Shown here piece by piece: positions 5,493 to 12,307 of a DNA stretch of 20,505 bases. The notes beneath the pieces are model-generated. The model made no database searches. It was given only the letters and a program-made list of their open reading frames with translations, and was not told the origin of the DNA. The stretch is from Candidatus Yonathbacteria bacterium RIFCSPHIGHO2_01_FULL_51_10 (lineage in GTDB: Bacteria; Patescibacteriota; Minisyncoccia; Phycocordibacterales; UBA1539_B): assembly GCA_001823505.1 (NCBI GenBank), contig MHUS01000036.1:1-20505 (forward strand). The letters are read 5' to 3'. A program made the position numbers and the translations under genes. Positions within the stretch are counted from its first letter, which is position 1, and each line of letters opens with the position of its first letter.

Positions 5493-6674
5493 ATGGCATC
5501 ACGCTCCATCATTACCGGCATCGACATCGGAACCACCACGACCCGCGTGGTCGTGTGTGAGACGTCAAACGGTGATGGAGCCCCTGCGCGTATCATCGGT
5601 ACGGGATTCGCACCGTCCTTCGGTCTTCGTCATGGATATGTCGTTGATCCTCACGAAGCGGCAAAGGGCGTTAAAGCCGCACTCGCGATCGCATCAAAGG
5701 CGGCGGGCGTTCCCCTGCGCCGCGCACGCATCTCGATCGGCGGCATCAGTCTTGAGTCCATGCTCTCGCACGGCACCATCATGATCTCACGTGCCGACGG
5801 AGAAGTGGGCCCGCTTGATATCGAGAAAGTGATCGAGGCAAGCGAAGACGCCCTCTCCGGAACCGGCAACAAAGAAACTCTTCGAACAGTGCCCCTTCGG
5901 TATCGCCTCGACGGCAAAGAGGTCCACGGACGACCGCAAGGACTCAAAGGTTCCAAGCTTGAAGTAAAGACTTTCTTCATCACCTGCCTCAAACAGCACA
6001 TGAACGACCTCGTCGAGGTTGTCGAGGAGGCGGGGATCTCCGTGGATGACGTGCTCCCCGCGCCGGTGGCGGCGGCGCGCATCGCCCTCACCAAACACCA
6101 GCGCGTTGCCGGCTGTGTCCTGGCCAACATCGGCGCAGAGACCGTCTCGCTTGTGGTCTTTGAAAACAACATGCCGATCTCCCTTCAGGTCTTCCCCGTC
6201 GGGTCGGTCAACATTACCAACGACATAGCACTGGGTCTTCGCATCCCCATTGAGGAAGCAGAGCGTCTTAAGCTGGGTGACTACAGCGGAGGATCCTACC
6301 CCCGCAAAAAACTCGACGAGATCGTCGAGGCACGTCTTTCAGAAATTTTTGAACTCATCGAAGCGCATCTGAAAAAAATCGGCAAGAACGGACTCTTGCC
6401 GGCCGGCATCGTCCTGACCGGTGGGGGCGCCGGTATCGCCACGATCGAAGACCTCGCGCGCGGCGTGCTTAAGCTCCCCTCATCGATCGCCCTCCCCGCA
6501 CTCCCGGGAAACCAGAAGGCAACCATCCAGGATTCCTCGTGGTTCGTCGCGTACGGCCTCTGCGCTTCCACCGCCTCTGATCAAGAGACCTACGGAGCCC
6601 GTGGCGGCGTCCGCGCGGAAATGGCGAGCATTGGTGAGCGCATCAAAGAATGGTTCTCTCAATACCTCCCCTAG
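5493..6674 (+). CDS. ftsA: Cell division protein FtsA
   Basis: FtsA is the actin-like ATPase that tethers FtsZ filaments to the membrane. The 393-residue protein begins with the phosphate-1 loop GIDIGTTTTRVVV. The SHS2 (1C) region follows (about 75-165), then the second actin half with ANIGAETVSLVVF (phosphate 2) and the adenosine motif GIVLTGGGAGIATIEDL. The C-terminus SIGERIKEWFSQYLP is the amphipathic membrane-targeting helix. The start is set by homology; no SD is seen in the 20 nt before it. Unlike many bacteria, a terminator separates ftsA from ftsZ, and ftsA has its own strong promoter within ybeY. Confidence 0.93.
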   Translation: MASRSIITGIDIGTTTTRVVVCETSNGDGAPARIIGTGFAPSFGLRHGYVVDPHEAAKGVKAALAIASKAAGVPLRRARISIGGISLESMLSHGTIMISRADGEVGPLDIEKVIEASEDALSGTGNKETLRTVPLRYRLDGKEVHGRPQGLKGSKLEVKTFFITCLKQHMNDLVEVVEEAGISVDDVLPAPVAAARIALTKHQRVAGCVLANIGAETVSLVVFENNMPISLQVFPVGSVNITNDIALGLRIPIEEAERLKLGDYSGGSYPRKKLDEIVEARLSEIFELIEAHLKKIGKNGLLPAGIVLTGGGAGIATIEDLARGVLKLPSSIALPALPGNQKATIQDSSWFVAYGLCASTASDQETYGARGGVRAEMASIGERIKEWFSQYLP

Positions 6675-6701
6675 ACTGCGTTTCTCTGTGAGCTCCGACG
6701 C

Positions 6702-6723
6702 AAGCCCCCAATGGGGCTTTTTT
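6702..6723 (+). terminator. Terminator between ftsA and ftsZ
   Basis: AAGCCCC (6702-6708) pairs with GGGGCTT (6713-6719) over a CAAT loop, followed by T6. It starts 27 bp after the ftsA stop. Confidence 0.85.
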
Positions 6724-6759
6724 GCTATTCTCGCCTTGTTTGTGTTCACCTAAAAACTT

Positions 6760-6768
6760 TGGTATGCT
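6760..6768 (+). promoter_or_regulatory. ftsZ extended -10 promoter
   Basis: TGG-TATGCT (hexamer 6763-6768) is identical to the rpsU -10 region. It predicts a start near 6775 and a leader of about 48 nt. No clear -35 or SD is visible. Confidence 0.45.
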
Positions 6769-6822
6769 TGTTCTTACCTATCAGTTTAACCCATTCTCTA
6801 ACCGCGCCCCGCGCAGAAAATC

Positions 6823-8028
6823 ATGCCAAAAGTAGAACCAGAGATCGAAGCATTCGCACGCATTAAAGTCATCGGAGTTGGTGGTTCAGGGCTCAATGCC
6901 ATCAACCACATGATCAGCTCAAAGGTCAAAGGCGTTGAGTTCATCGCCATGAACACGGACGCGCAGCACCTGCATCACTCCCTCGCTCAGAAGAAGATCC
7001 ACTTGGGCAAAAATCTCACGAAGGGATTGGGCGCCGGCATGAACCCCGAGATCGGCAAACGCGCCGCCGAAGAAACCAAGGCCGAGATCCAGGGAGCGCT
7101 CAAGGGCGCCGACATGGTCTTCATCGCCTGCGGCATGGGTGGCGGTACCGGCACGGGAGCCGCCCCAGTCGTGGCACGCACCTCACGCGAGGAAGGCGCG
7201 CTCACGGTCGCCGTGGTGACACGACCGTTCTTCTTTGAAGGCGCCCAGCGCGGGCGCCTCGCCGACCAAGGGCTTGATGAGCTCAAGAAAGAGGTGGATG
7301 CCATCATCGTCATCCCCAACGATCGTCTTTTGGGTGTGGTGGGCAAAGACACAACCTTCAAGTCTGCCTTTGCCATGTGCGACGAGATCCTCCGCAACGC
7401 CGTTGAGGGAATCTCCGACTTGATCACGATCCCGGGAATCATCAACGTTGACTTCGCAGACATCAAAGCCGTAATGTCCTCCACCGGATCAGCATTGATG
7501 GGCATCGGCTACGGCTCCGGCGAGAACCGCGCGCGTGATGCGGCGATGGGTGCCATCAACTCTCCCCTTCTTGATATCTCTATCAGCGGCGCTCGCGGCG
7601 TGCTCTTTGCCATTGCCGGCGGCGACGACCTCACTATGAACGAAGTCCAGGATGCCGCCAAGACCATCACCGAATCCATCGATACCGATGCCAAGGTCAT
7701 TTTTGGCGCAGTCAAGGACGACCGCTTGAAAAAAAGTGAGATCAAAGTAACAGTCATCGCCACCGGCTTCCCCGAGACTGGCAAGAAGTCATCTCCGCAG
7801 GTTGAACTCATCCGGAGTACGCCAGTCAACACGGCAGCACCGGAGAAAGAACGCCGCGAGATCCACAACATTCTTCCTCAGACGGCAGAAAAAACCCCTA
7901 TGTTGACCCCAACCAGTACGCCTTCTCCTTCTTCGTCAAAGATCGTCATTGAGGATGACTCTCTCCTTGAGTCAAGCACTGACGACTGGAACGCCGTGCC
8001 CGCATTCTTGCGACGCGGGAAGAAGTAA
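6823..8028 (+). CDS. ftsZ: Cell division GTPase FtsZ
   Basis: FtsZ is the tubulin-like GTPase forming the division ring. The 401-residue protein has the N-terminal IKVIGVGGSGLNAINHM, the tubulin signature GGGTGTGAAPVVA, the NDRLL segment and the T7-loop region (NVDFADIKAVM). Residues about 330-385 are a Ser/Thr/Pro-rich linker. The conserved C-terminal peptide that binds FtsA is present as VPAFLRRGKK. ATG 6823 fits the family start. It is followed 13 nt later by trxB without an intervening terminator, so the two are probably one transcript. Confidence 0.96.
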   Translation: MPKVEPEIEAFARIKVIGVGGSGLNAINHMISSKVKGVEFIAMNTDAQHLHHSLAQKKIHLGKNLTKGLGAGMNPEIGKRAAEETKAEIQGALKGADMVFIACGMGGGTGTGAAPVVARTSREEGALTVAVVTRPFFFEGAQRGRLADQGLDELKKEVDAIIVIPNDRLLGVVGKDTTFKSAFAMCDEILRNAVEGISDLITIPGIINVDFADIKAVMSSTGSALMGIGYGSGENRARDAAMGAINSPLLDISISGARGVLFAIAGGDDLTMNEVQDAAKTITESIDTDAKVIFGAVKDDRLKKSEIKVTVIATGFPETGKKSSPQVELIRSTPVNTAAPEKERREIHNILPQTAEKTPMLTPTSTPSPSSSKIVIEDDSLLESSTDDWNAVPAFLRRGKK

Positions 8029-8041
8029 CAATTTTTTATCC

Positions 8042-8965
8042 ATGATCTACGATTTAGTCATCATCGGCGGCGGCCCCGCTGCCTCAGCAGCAGCCGTCTA
8101 CGCTGCTCGCAAAAAACTCAAATCAGTGATCATCGCCGAGGCCTTCGGTGGACAGTCAACCGTATCCCCCGATATCCAAAACTGGATCGGCACGGTTTCT
8201 ATCTCGGGAGAAAAGCTCGCGAGCGACTTGCGTGCGCATGTGCAAGCCTATGCCGAAGGAACCCTCGACATCGTTGAAGGTTCACGAGCGAAGACGGTTG
8301 ATAAGACCGGCAATCATTCCGTCATAACCCTTGAGAATGGGGTTCACTACGAATCAAAAACCGTTCTCATCGCAACGGGCAGCGAGCGCCGCAAGCTCAC
8401 CGTTCCCGGTGCGGCAGAGTTTGAACACAAAGGACTGACTTACTGCGCCTCTTGCGACGGGCCGCTCTTTTCCGACATGGATGTTGCGGTCATCGGCGGC
8501 GGCAATGCGGGATTTGAGACGGCAGCCCAGCTCCTTGCGTACTGCAAGAGCGTCACACTCTTTGACAAAGGCGAGCACTTCAAGGCAGATCCCATCACCA
8601 TGGAGAAAGTCCTTGCCGACCCTAAAATGCACGCATTGCCCAACACCGAGCTCCTTGCCGTTAAAGGCGAGGGCATGGTCACCACCCTTTCCTACCGGGA
8701 CAAAACAACAAATGAGGAGCATGAGCTCCCTGTTGGCGGCATCTTCGTCGAGATCGGCCAGGTCCCTTCGACTGACATCGTGGCAAACCTTGTTGAGCGG
8801 AATCAGTGGAATCACATCAAGATCGACCCCCGCACGCAACAAACAACCGCCAGGGGCATCTGGGCCGCGGGCGACTGCACCGACGTGCTCTATCATCAGA
8901 ACAACATCGCCGTGGGCGACGCCGTCCGCGCCGTAGAAGACATTTATTTGTCGCTGTTTAAGTAG
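8042..8965 (+). CDS. trxB: Thioredoxin-disulfide reductase
   Basis: TrxB is a flavoprotein that reduces thioredoxin. The 307-residue protein has an FAD-binding motif IIGGGPAASAAAVYAARK at the N-terminus, the redox pair CASC at 135-138, a second dinucleotide motif IGGGNAGFETA (151-161) and the C-terminal FAD motif GIWAAGDCTD. The HRRxxxR NADPH-selectivity motif expected after the second dinucleotide site is absent; the region reads FDKGEHFKAD, so the electron donor may not be NADPH. The frame is open into ftsZ, but ATG 8042 matches the family start (MIYDLVIIGGGPA). There is no SD; it is probably co-transcribed with ftsZ. Confidence 0.93.
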   Translation: MIYDLVIIGGGPAASAAAVYAARKKLKSVIIAEAFGGQSTVSPDIQNWIGTVSISGEKLASDLRAHVQAYAEGTLDIVEGSRAKTVDKTGNHSVITLENGVHYESKTVLIATGSERRKLTVPGAAEFEHKGLTYCASCDGPLFSDMDVAVIGGGNAGFETAAQLLAYCKSVTLFDKGEHFKADPITMEKVLADPKMHALPNTELLAVKGEGMVTTLSYRDKTTNEEHELPVGGIFVEIGQVPSTDIVANLVERNQWNHIKIDPRTQQTTARGIWAAGDCTDVLYHQNNIAVGDAVRAVEDIYLSLFK

Positions 8966-8981
8966 GAGTGAATACCTACTT
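8960..8981. other. Hairpin across two convergent stop codons
   Basis: AAGTAGG (8960-8966) and CCTACTT (8975-8981) form a 7-bp stem containing the TAG of trxB in one arm and the TAG of the opposing gene in the other. No T run follows on either strand, so it is not a standard terminator. Confidence 0.35.
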
Positions 8982-9428
8982 GAGTAGCATATTCTTCCCG
9001 TTACTCTTTTTATAGGCTTGAGCCACTTGACGTTTGGTTAGATAAAGGCGTGAAAGATCCGGATCGCAGTAGTGTCGTCCAGTTCTGATCTTCCCCTTCT
9101 TAATTTCAAGAACAAGCACCAGTGGTGTTCGGTACACCTTTTTTGTATCAGGGTCAGGATAGCTTTCAACCAATTCAACCATCACGAGGTTATCGCCCTC
9201 AGCAATATTTTTTATATCGTACTGCCTACCTTTGATTGGGTATACTTCTTTCAGATCTTCTTTTATGCGCTTCGTTGCCGGGAAAAGCTCACTTCTTTTG
9301 CCACCATAGACCCATGTCATGGTGTAGTCTGGAGTCAGTTTTTTGAATGCCGCCTCCACATCGCCACGAATTTCGTCCTTCAACACCTCAAGCACCATCT
9401 GCACATTTTTACTATATCGTTTTTTCAT
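8976..9428 (-). CDS. SnoaL/NTF2-like protein
   Basis: This 150-residue protein looks like a small cone-fold protein of the SnoaL/NTF2-like superfamily. An N-terminal helix region (VQMVLEVLKDEIRGDVEAAFKKLTPDYTMTWV, about 10-41) is followed by alternating strands: YDIKNIAEGDNLVMVELVESY, PLVLVLEIKKGKIRTGRHYCDP. The last motif, RTGRHYCDP, is where these folds usually have their final strands. No catalytic activity can be assigned. It has a basic tail (QAYKKSNGKN). ATG 9428 lies only 10 nt after the 3' end of the co-directional tRNA-Val, with no SD, so its mRNA may come from tRNA processing. It converges with trxB. Confidence 0.7.
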   Translation of the reverse strand: MKKRYSKNVQMVLEVLKDEIRGDVEAAFKKLTPDYTMTWVYGGKRSELFPATKRIKEDLKEVYPIKGRQYDIKNIAEGDNLVMVELVESYPDPDTKKVYRTPLVLVLEIKKGKIRTGRHYCDPDLSRLYLTKRQVAQAYKKSNGKNMLLK

Positions 9429-9438
9429 ATATATGTTG

Positions 9439-9511
9439 TGGGCGGTAGAGGATTCGAACCTCTGACCCTTCGCACGTCAAGCGAATGCTCTACCAACTGA
9501 GCTAACCGCCC
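9439..9511 (-). tRNA. tRNA-Val (anticodon GAC)
   Basis: The 73-nt cloverleaf has acceptor arms GGGCGGT and ACCGCCC, discriminator A, a D-arm TAGCTCAGTTGGTAGAGC, an anticodon stem TTCGC/GCGAA with loop TTGACGT (anticodon GAC, plus strand 9476-9478) and a T-arm containing GGTTCGAATCC. CCA is not encoded. The downstream ORF begins 10 nt after the discriminator. Confidence 0.95.
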
Positions 9512-9561
9512 CCCTATTTGACCACCTTCCTTCGGCGAACCGAAACCACCCAATATCAGAG

Positions 9562-9589
9562 ATACTACCAAATATTACGATTTCCGCAA
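9562..9589 (-). promoter_or_regulatory. tRNA-Val promoter
   Basis: On the minus strand TTGCGG (9589-9584), 16 bp ending in TGG, and TAGTAT (9567-9562). The same -35 and spacer length precede tRNA-Glu. The predicted leader is about 45 nt and contains a TTCGG-CGAA-CCGAA hairpin. Confidence 0.5.
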
Positions 9590-9624
9590 AGAGAGAAGGG
9601 CACGGGACAATCTTATCCAGACGC

Positions 9625-10239
9625 TCAAGAATCGGCAAAGTAGTAAAAATAGTCAGCGCCCCACTGGGATACGGGGACAGGATTATAACTAGACAAGCAC
9701 ACCGGATCTCCCGCTTGGTATTTATTGGTATCAAATAAAATCTTGTACTTACTTGTGATGCCCCCGTCCTGAGAACACATTAGTGGATTTTTACCTTCAA
9801 ATTTTGCAGTGATGCTATACATCTTCCCATCAGTGGTTACATCGTATCGATACACATATCCCGTTGTACTAAATTCGGCTATACCGTTCACCGGATCAAC
9901 GGGGAGCTCGGAAATATATTTCTTTGCAGAATTGAGGTTGTTCTGAAGGCAACCCCACGATTTTCCACTACCGCTGCAAGTCGTGACGAGACTATTTACG
10001 GCAACTGAAGGATCGCCCGGGGCGTACGTCCCATTGGCTAATGGTGTCGGATACTTGCCATTATCGTAGTAGTACAGCGCGAGTGCTTTCTTCATCTCAG
10101 CCAACGCTTGCACTCTCTGTCCATCCCGCGCCTTCACCCGCGTAGAGCTCAGTGATGAAAGTATCACAGAGCTTAAGAGACTGATGATCGACATCACCAC
10201 GAGCAGCTCTGCCAATGTGAACCCACCCTGTCGTTTCAT
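9625..10239 (-). CDS. Type IV pilin-like pseudopilin (GspG-like)
   Basis: The 204-residue protein has a short positive leader (MKRQGG) cut before Phe, then FTLAELLVVMSIISLL, with Glu at +5 and a hydrophobic helix, the class signature for processing by a PilD-type prepilin peptidase. The helix continues to about residue 65 and a globular head follows with KARDGQRVQALAEMKKALALYYYDNGKYP and DPVNG, as in GspG-like pseudopilins. Four cysteines in the head (CSGSGKSWGC, and two later) may form disulfides. It resembles the pseudopilin at 16827, sharing SIISLLSSVxLxSLS. There is no SD; TGG-TATAAT ends 7 nt before ATG, predicting a leaderless mRNA. tRNA-Val lies downstream on the same strand. Confidence 0.9.
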   Translation of the reverse strand: MKRQGGFTLAELLVVMSIISLLSSVILSSLSSTRVKARDGQRVQALAEMKKALALYYYDNGKYPTPLANGTYAPGDPSVAVNSLVTTCSGSGKSWGCLQNNLNSAKKYISELPVDPVNGIAEFSTTGYVYRYDVTTDGKMYSITAKFEGKNPLMCSQDGGITSKYKILFDTNKYQAGDPVCLSSYNPVPVSQWGADYFYYFADS

Positions 10240-10246
10240 TTGTCTA

Positions 10247-10255
10247 ATTATACCA
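10247..10255 (-). promoter_or_regulatory. Leaderless -10 box of the pseudopilin
   Basis: On the minus strand TGG-TATAAT (hexamer 10252-10247) is a consensus extended -10 exactly 7 nt before the ATG at 10239. Transcription would begin at or next to the start codon. Confidence 0.65.
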
Positions 10256-10303
10256 TGTCGCGCCTAACGGCAGGCAAGACCAAAAACCCATTCTGAAAAT
10301 TTG

Positions 10304-10390
10304 CGGAGAGGGGGAGATTCGAACTCCCGATCCAGTTACCCGGATGCCGGTTTTCGAAACCGGTGCCTTCGACCACTCAGCCACCTCTCC
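10304..10390 (-). tRNA. tRNA-Ser (anticodon CGA)
   Basis: The 87-nt class II tRNA has acceptor arms GGAGAGG and CCTCTCC with discriminator G, an anticodon stem CCGGT/ACCGG with loop TTCGAAA (anticodon CGA), a long variable arm (about CATCCGGGTAACTGGATC) and T-arm GGGAGTTCGAATCTCCC. CCA is not encoded. Confidence 0.95.
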
Positions 10391-10400
10391 GTGCTTAGAG

Positions 10401-10428
10401 ACAATAGCATTTTTTGCGGATTATTCAA
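10401..10428 (-). promoter_or_regulatory. tRNA-Ser promoter
   Basis: On the minus strand TTGAAT (10428-10423), 16 bp ending in TGC, and TATTGT (10406-10401). The predicted start is about 4 nt before the tRNA. It overlaps the tRNA-Glu promoter in opposite orientation. Confidence 0.55.
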
Positions 10429-10441
10429 AAAATGCTATAGT
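10414..10441 (+). promoter_or_regulatory. tRNA-Glu promoter
   Basis: TTGCGG (10414-10419), 16 bp ending in TGC, and TATAGT (10436-10441), with a predicted start near 10448 and the tRNA at 10451. Both tRNA promoters lie in a perfect 11-bp inverted repeat, TAGCATTTTTT (10405-10415) with AAAAAATGCTA (10427-10437). Confidence 0.6.
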
Positions 10442-10450
10442 CAGACCCAC

Positions 10451-10522
10451 GGCCCCATCGTCTAACGGTTAGGACAGCGCTCTTTCAAGGCGTAAATCCG
10501 GGTTCGATTCCCGGTGGGGTCA
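10451..10522 (+). tRNA. tRNA-Glu (anticodon TTC)
   Basis: The 72-nt cloverleaf has acceptor arms GGCCCCA (10451-10457) and TGGGGTC (10515-10521, one G-U pair), discriminator A, a D-arm with CTAACGGTTAGG, loop CTTTCAA (anticodon TTC) and T-arm CCGGGTTCGATTCCCGG. CCA is not encoded. Its 3' end is repeated, directly and inverted, downstream. Confidence 0.95.
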
Positions 10523-10530
10523 CTCGCAGA

Positions 10531-10563
10531 AAAAAGAGCGCACTGTTTTGGTGCGCCTTTTTT
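10531..10563 (+). terminator. Terminator after tRNA-Glu
   Basis: GCGCAC (10538-10543) pairs with GTGCGC (10551-10556), flanked by an A tract on the left and T6 on the right, over a TGTTTTG loop. Confidence 0.85.
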
Positions 10564-11030
10564 CTTGAGTGACCCTAAGCGAGCAAACTGCTTTGCTCGT
10601 GTCCGGGAATCGAAAAGCTTCTCCTATATTTTTGAGCGCCTTGCGTGAAAAAATAGGAAAGCTATACTGCTCCCGTAGGGAGAGATAGCCCGGTGGGGTC
10701 ACACGAGCGTAAAGTACGCAAACTGCTTTGCGTACGAGTGAGTGTGAAGCCGCAGCCATAATTGAGCCAACCCATAGGAGGCTCAATGGGCGGGGCGGGG
10801 TCGCGAGCACTTATGTATAATTTGAACGTAGTGAAAATTCTACTTAGTGACTTGTGACCACACAATAAAGGTTCCTCGGGGCAAGCCCCGAGGTATTATC
10901 GGAACTCGCTCCACTCGTCCCATCGCGCGGCAAGCCACGCGGTATTAACCTATATTAGCTCCTCGGCTCGGAAGCGGAAAAGTACCCTTTCCCGCTTCAC
11001 TCGCTCTACGTCGCTAATAAAGTCCCTGTT
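10564..11030. repeat. Hairpin-rich noncoding region with tRNA-Glu fragments
   Basis: No credible gene is seen. Stems in order: CGAGCAAA-CTGC-TTTGCTCG (10580-10599); TCCTAT...ATAGGA with AT-rich arms (10622-10658); a two-part GCTAT/CTCCC hairpin (10661-10689); GTACGCAAA-CTGC-TTTGCGTAC (10714-10735); ATTGAGCC with GGCTCAAT (10761-10787); CCTCGGGG-CAAG-CCCCGAGG (10874-10893); an imperfect CGCG-stem hairpin around GGCAAGCC (near 10925-10941); and a 12-bp stem with one mismatch at 10971-10998. Fragments of the tRNA-Glu 3' end appear at 10567-10575 and 10603-10614 (inverted) and 10689-10702 (direct). TATAAT at 10816-10821 has no good -35 partner. Confidence 0.7.
10689..10702 (+). repeat. Direct copy of the tRNA-Glu 3' end
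   Basis: CCCGGTGGGGTCAC matches 10510-10523, the T-arm and acceptor 3' strand of tRNA-Glu plus one flanking base. The copy lacks the rest of a tRNA. Confidence 0.85.
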
Positions 11031-11041
11031 GCTAAAATGTC

Positions 11042-12220
11042 ATGCGAATCCTAAGCATCGAAACCAGCTGCGATGAAACAGCGATCAGCATCGTTGATGC
11101 TTCGGGTGGCTTGCTACACCCCAAGTTCATCGCACGCGCGAACATCACGCTCTCGCAGGCAAACCTCCATGCGCAGTATGGCGGGGTCTTCCCCTCGCTT
11201 GCCAAGCGCGAGCACGCCAAGAGTCTCGTCCCTATCTTGACCCAAGCGCTCACTGAAACAAAACTCCTCAAAAAAAGAACTCGCCCCGAGATCACCCTCG
11301 CCCTTCAAAAGAAACTCGTAGAACTGTTTAAACACGAGCCGGAGCTTGCAGCGCAATTTTTTGAATTCATCCCCCTGATCAAAAAGCCCGCGATCGATGT
11401 GATCGCCGTCACCTATGGCCCAGGGCTTGAGCCGGCACTCTGGGTCGGAGTCAACTTCGCTCGCGCACTGGCGATCGTTTGGGACATTCCTCTCGTCCCC
11501 GTCAACCACATGGAGGGGCATATTTTCGGCTCCCTTGCCGACCGCACGAAAGCGGGCCATTACGGCATCGCGCCGGTGACATTTCCCGCATTAGCACTCC
11601 TCGTCTCCGGCGGGCACACGGAGCTCGTCCTGGTCAAGAAACTCCGCTCGTACCGCCTCTTGGGAAAAACGCGTGACGACGCAGTGGGTGAGGCATTTGA
11701 TAAGGTAGCGCGCATGCTAGGCCTTCCCTATCCCGGCGGCCCGGCGATATCAAAACTCGCCGCAGAGGCAGCAGCACAGGGTGTCACGAGCTTCCCCTTG
11801 CCGCGCCCGATGATCAAGTCAGACGACTTGGACTTCTCCTTCGCGGGGCTCAAGACCGCCGTGCTCTACGCTATAAAGAAACTCGGTCATGAATTGACGC
11901 AAACAGAGAAGCTTGCTCTGGCGCGTGGCTTTCAAGATGCCGTGGTTGATGTCATCGCTTCAAAGGTTGCTCACGCCGCACAGGCGAATAAGGTGCGCAC
12001 CATCGTCGCGGGCGGTGGTGTTGCCGGCAATACACAGATCCGCGAAGCGCTCACGCGCTTCGCGGCAGACCACGCCATCACCCTGCGCACCCCCTTGCCC
12101 GAGCTCTCCACGGATAATGCCCTCATGATCGCCCTGGCATCATACTCCCTCGCCGCAAGCAAAAAATTTAAAAACCCAAAGACCCTCAAGGCCGCCGGCA
12201 ACCTTACCTTGGGGCGTTAA
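11042..12220 (+). CDS. tsaD: tRNA N6-adenosine threonylcarbamoyltransferase TsaD
   Basis: TsaD transfers the threonylcarbamoyl group to A37 of ANN-decoding tRNAs, with TsaB and TsaE. The 392-residue protein has ILSIETSCDETAISIVD at the N-terminus, the metal-binding HMEGH at 156-160, ALLVSGGHTELV, GEAFDKVARMLGLPYPGGP, and a C-terminal VAGGGVAGNTQIRE with the final STDNALMIA. Compared with typical TsaD it carries an insertion of roughly 40 residues (about 75-117, Lys/Glu/Phe-rich) between the N-terminal fold and the AVTYGPGLEPALWVG segment. ATG 11042 fits the family start. No SD; a TGC-TAAAAT -10-like box ends only 3 nt before the ATG, too close for a normal start at +7, so the promoter is unsure. 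Confidence 0.95.
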   Translation: MRILSIETSCDETAISIVDASGGLLHPKFIARANITLSQANLHAQYGGVFPSLAKREHAKSLVPILTQALTETKLLKKRTRPEITLALQKKLVELFKHEPELAAQFFEFIPLIKKPAIDVIAVTYGPGLEPALWVGVNFARALAIVWDIPLVPVNHMEGHIFGSLADRTKAGHYGIAPVTFPALALLVSGGHTELVLVKKLRSYRLLGKTRDDAVGEAFDKVARMLGLPYPGGPAISKLAAEAAAQGVTSFPLPRPMIKSDDLDFSFAGLKTAVLYAIKKLGHELTQTEKLALARGFQDAVVDVIASKVAHAAQANKVRTIVAGGGVAGNTQIREALTRFAADHAITLRTPLPELSTDNALMIALASYSLAASKKFKNPKTLKAAGNLTLGR

Positions 12221-12223
12221 ATA

Positions 12224-12301
12224 TTGCTAAGTGATACTTTCTGTGTTACCGTCTTAGATGGAACTGACGGGGCCTGCCCATCAGTCGTTTTAAAATAGGA
12301 G
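12224..12301 (+). promoter_or_regulatory. Promoter and SD of the GRDP-like gene
   Basis: TTGCTA (12224-12229), 17 bp, and TGT-TACCGT (hexamer 12247-12252) form a plausible promoter just after the tsaD stop. AGGAG (12297-12301) lies 6 nt before ATG 12308. Confidence 0.45.
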
Positions 12302-12307
12302 ACGCCT

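Noticed and set aside
10564..11030. CRISPR array in the repeat-rich gap
   Set aside because: The repeats are short, differ in sequence, are not evenly spaced and have no spacer-like units or cas genes nearby.
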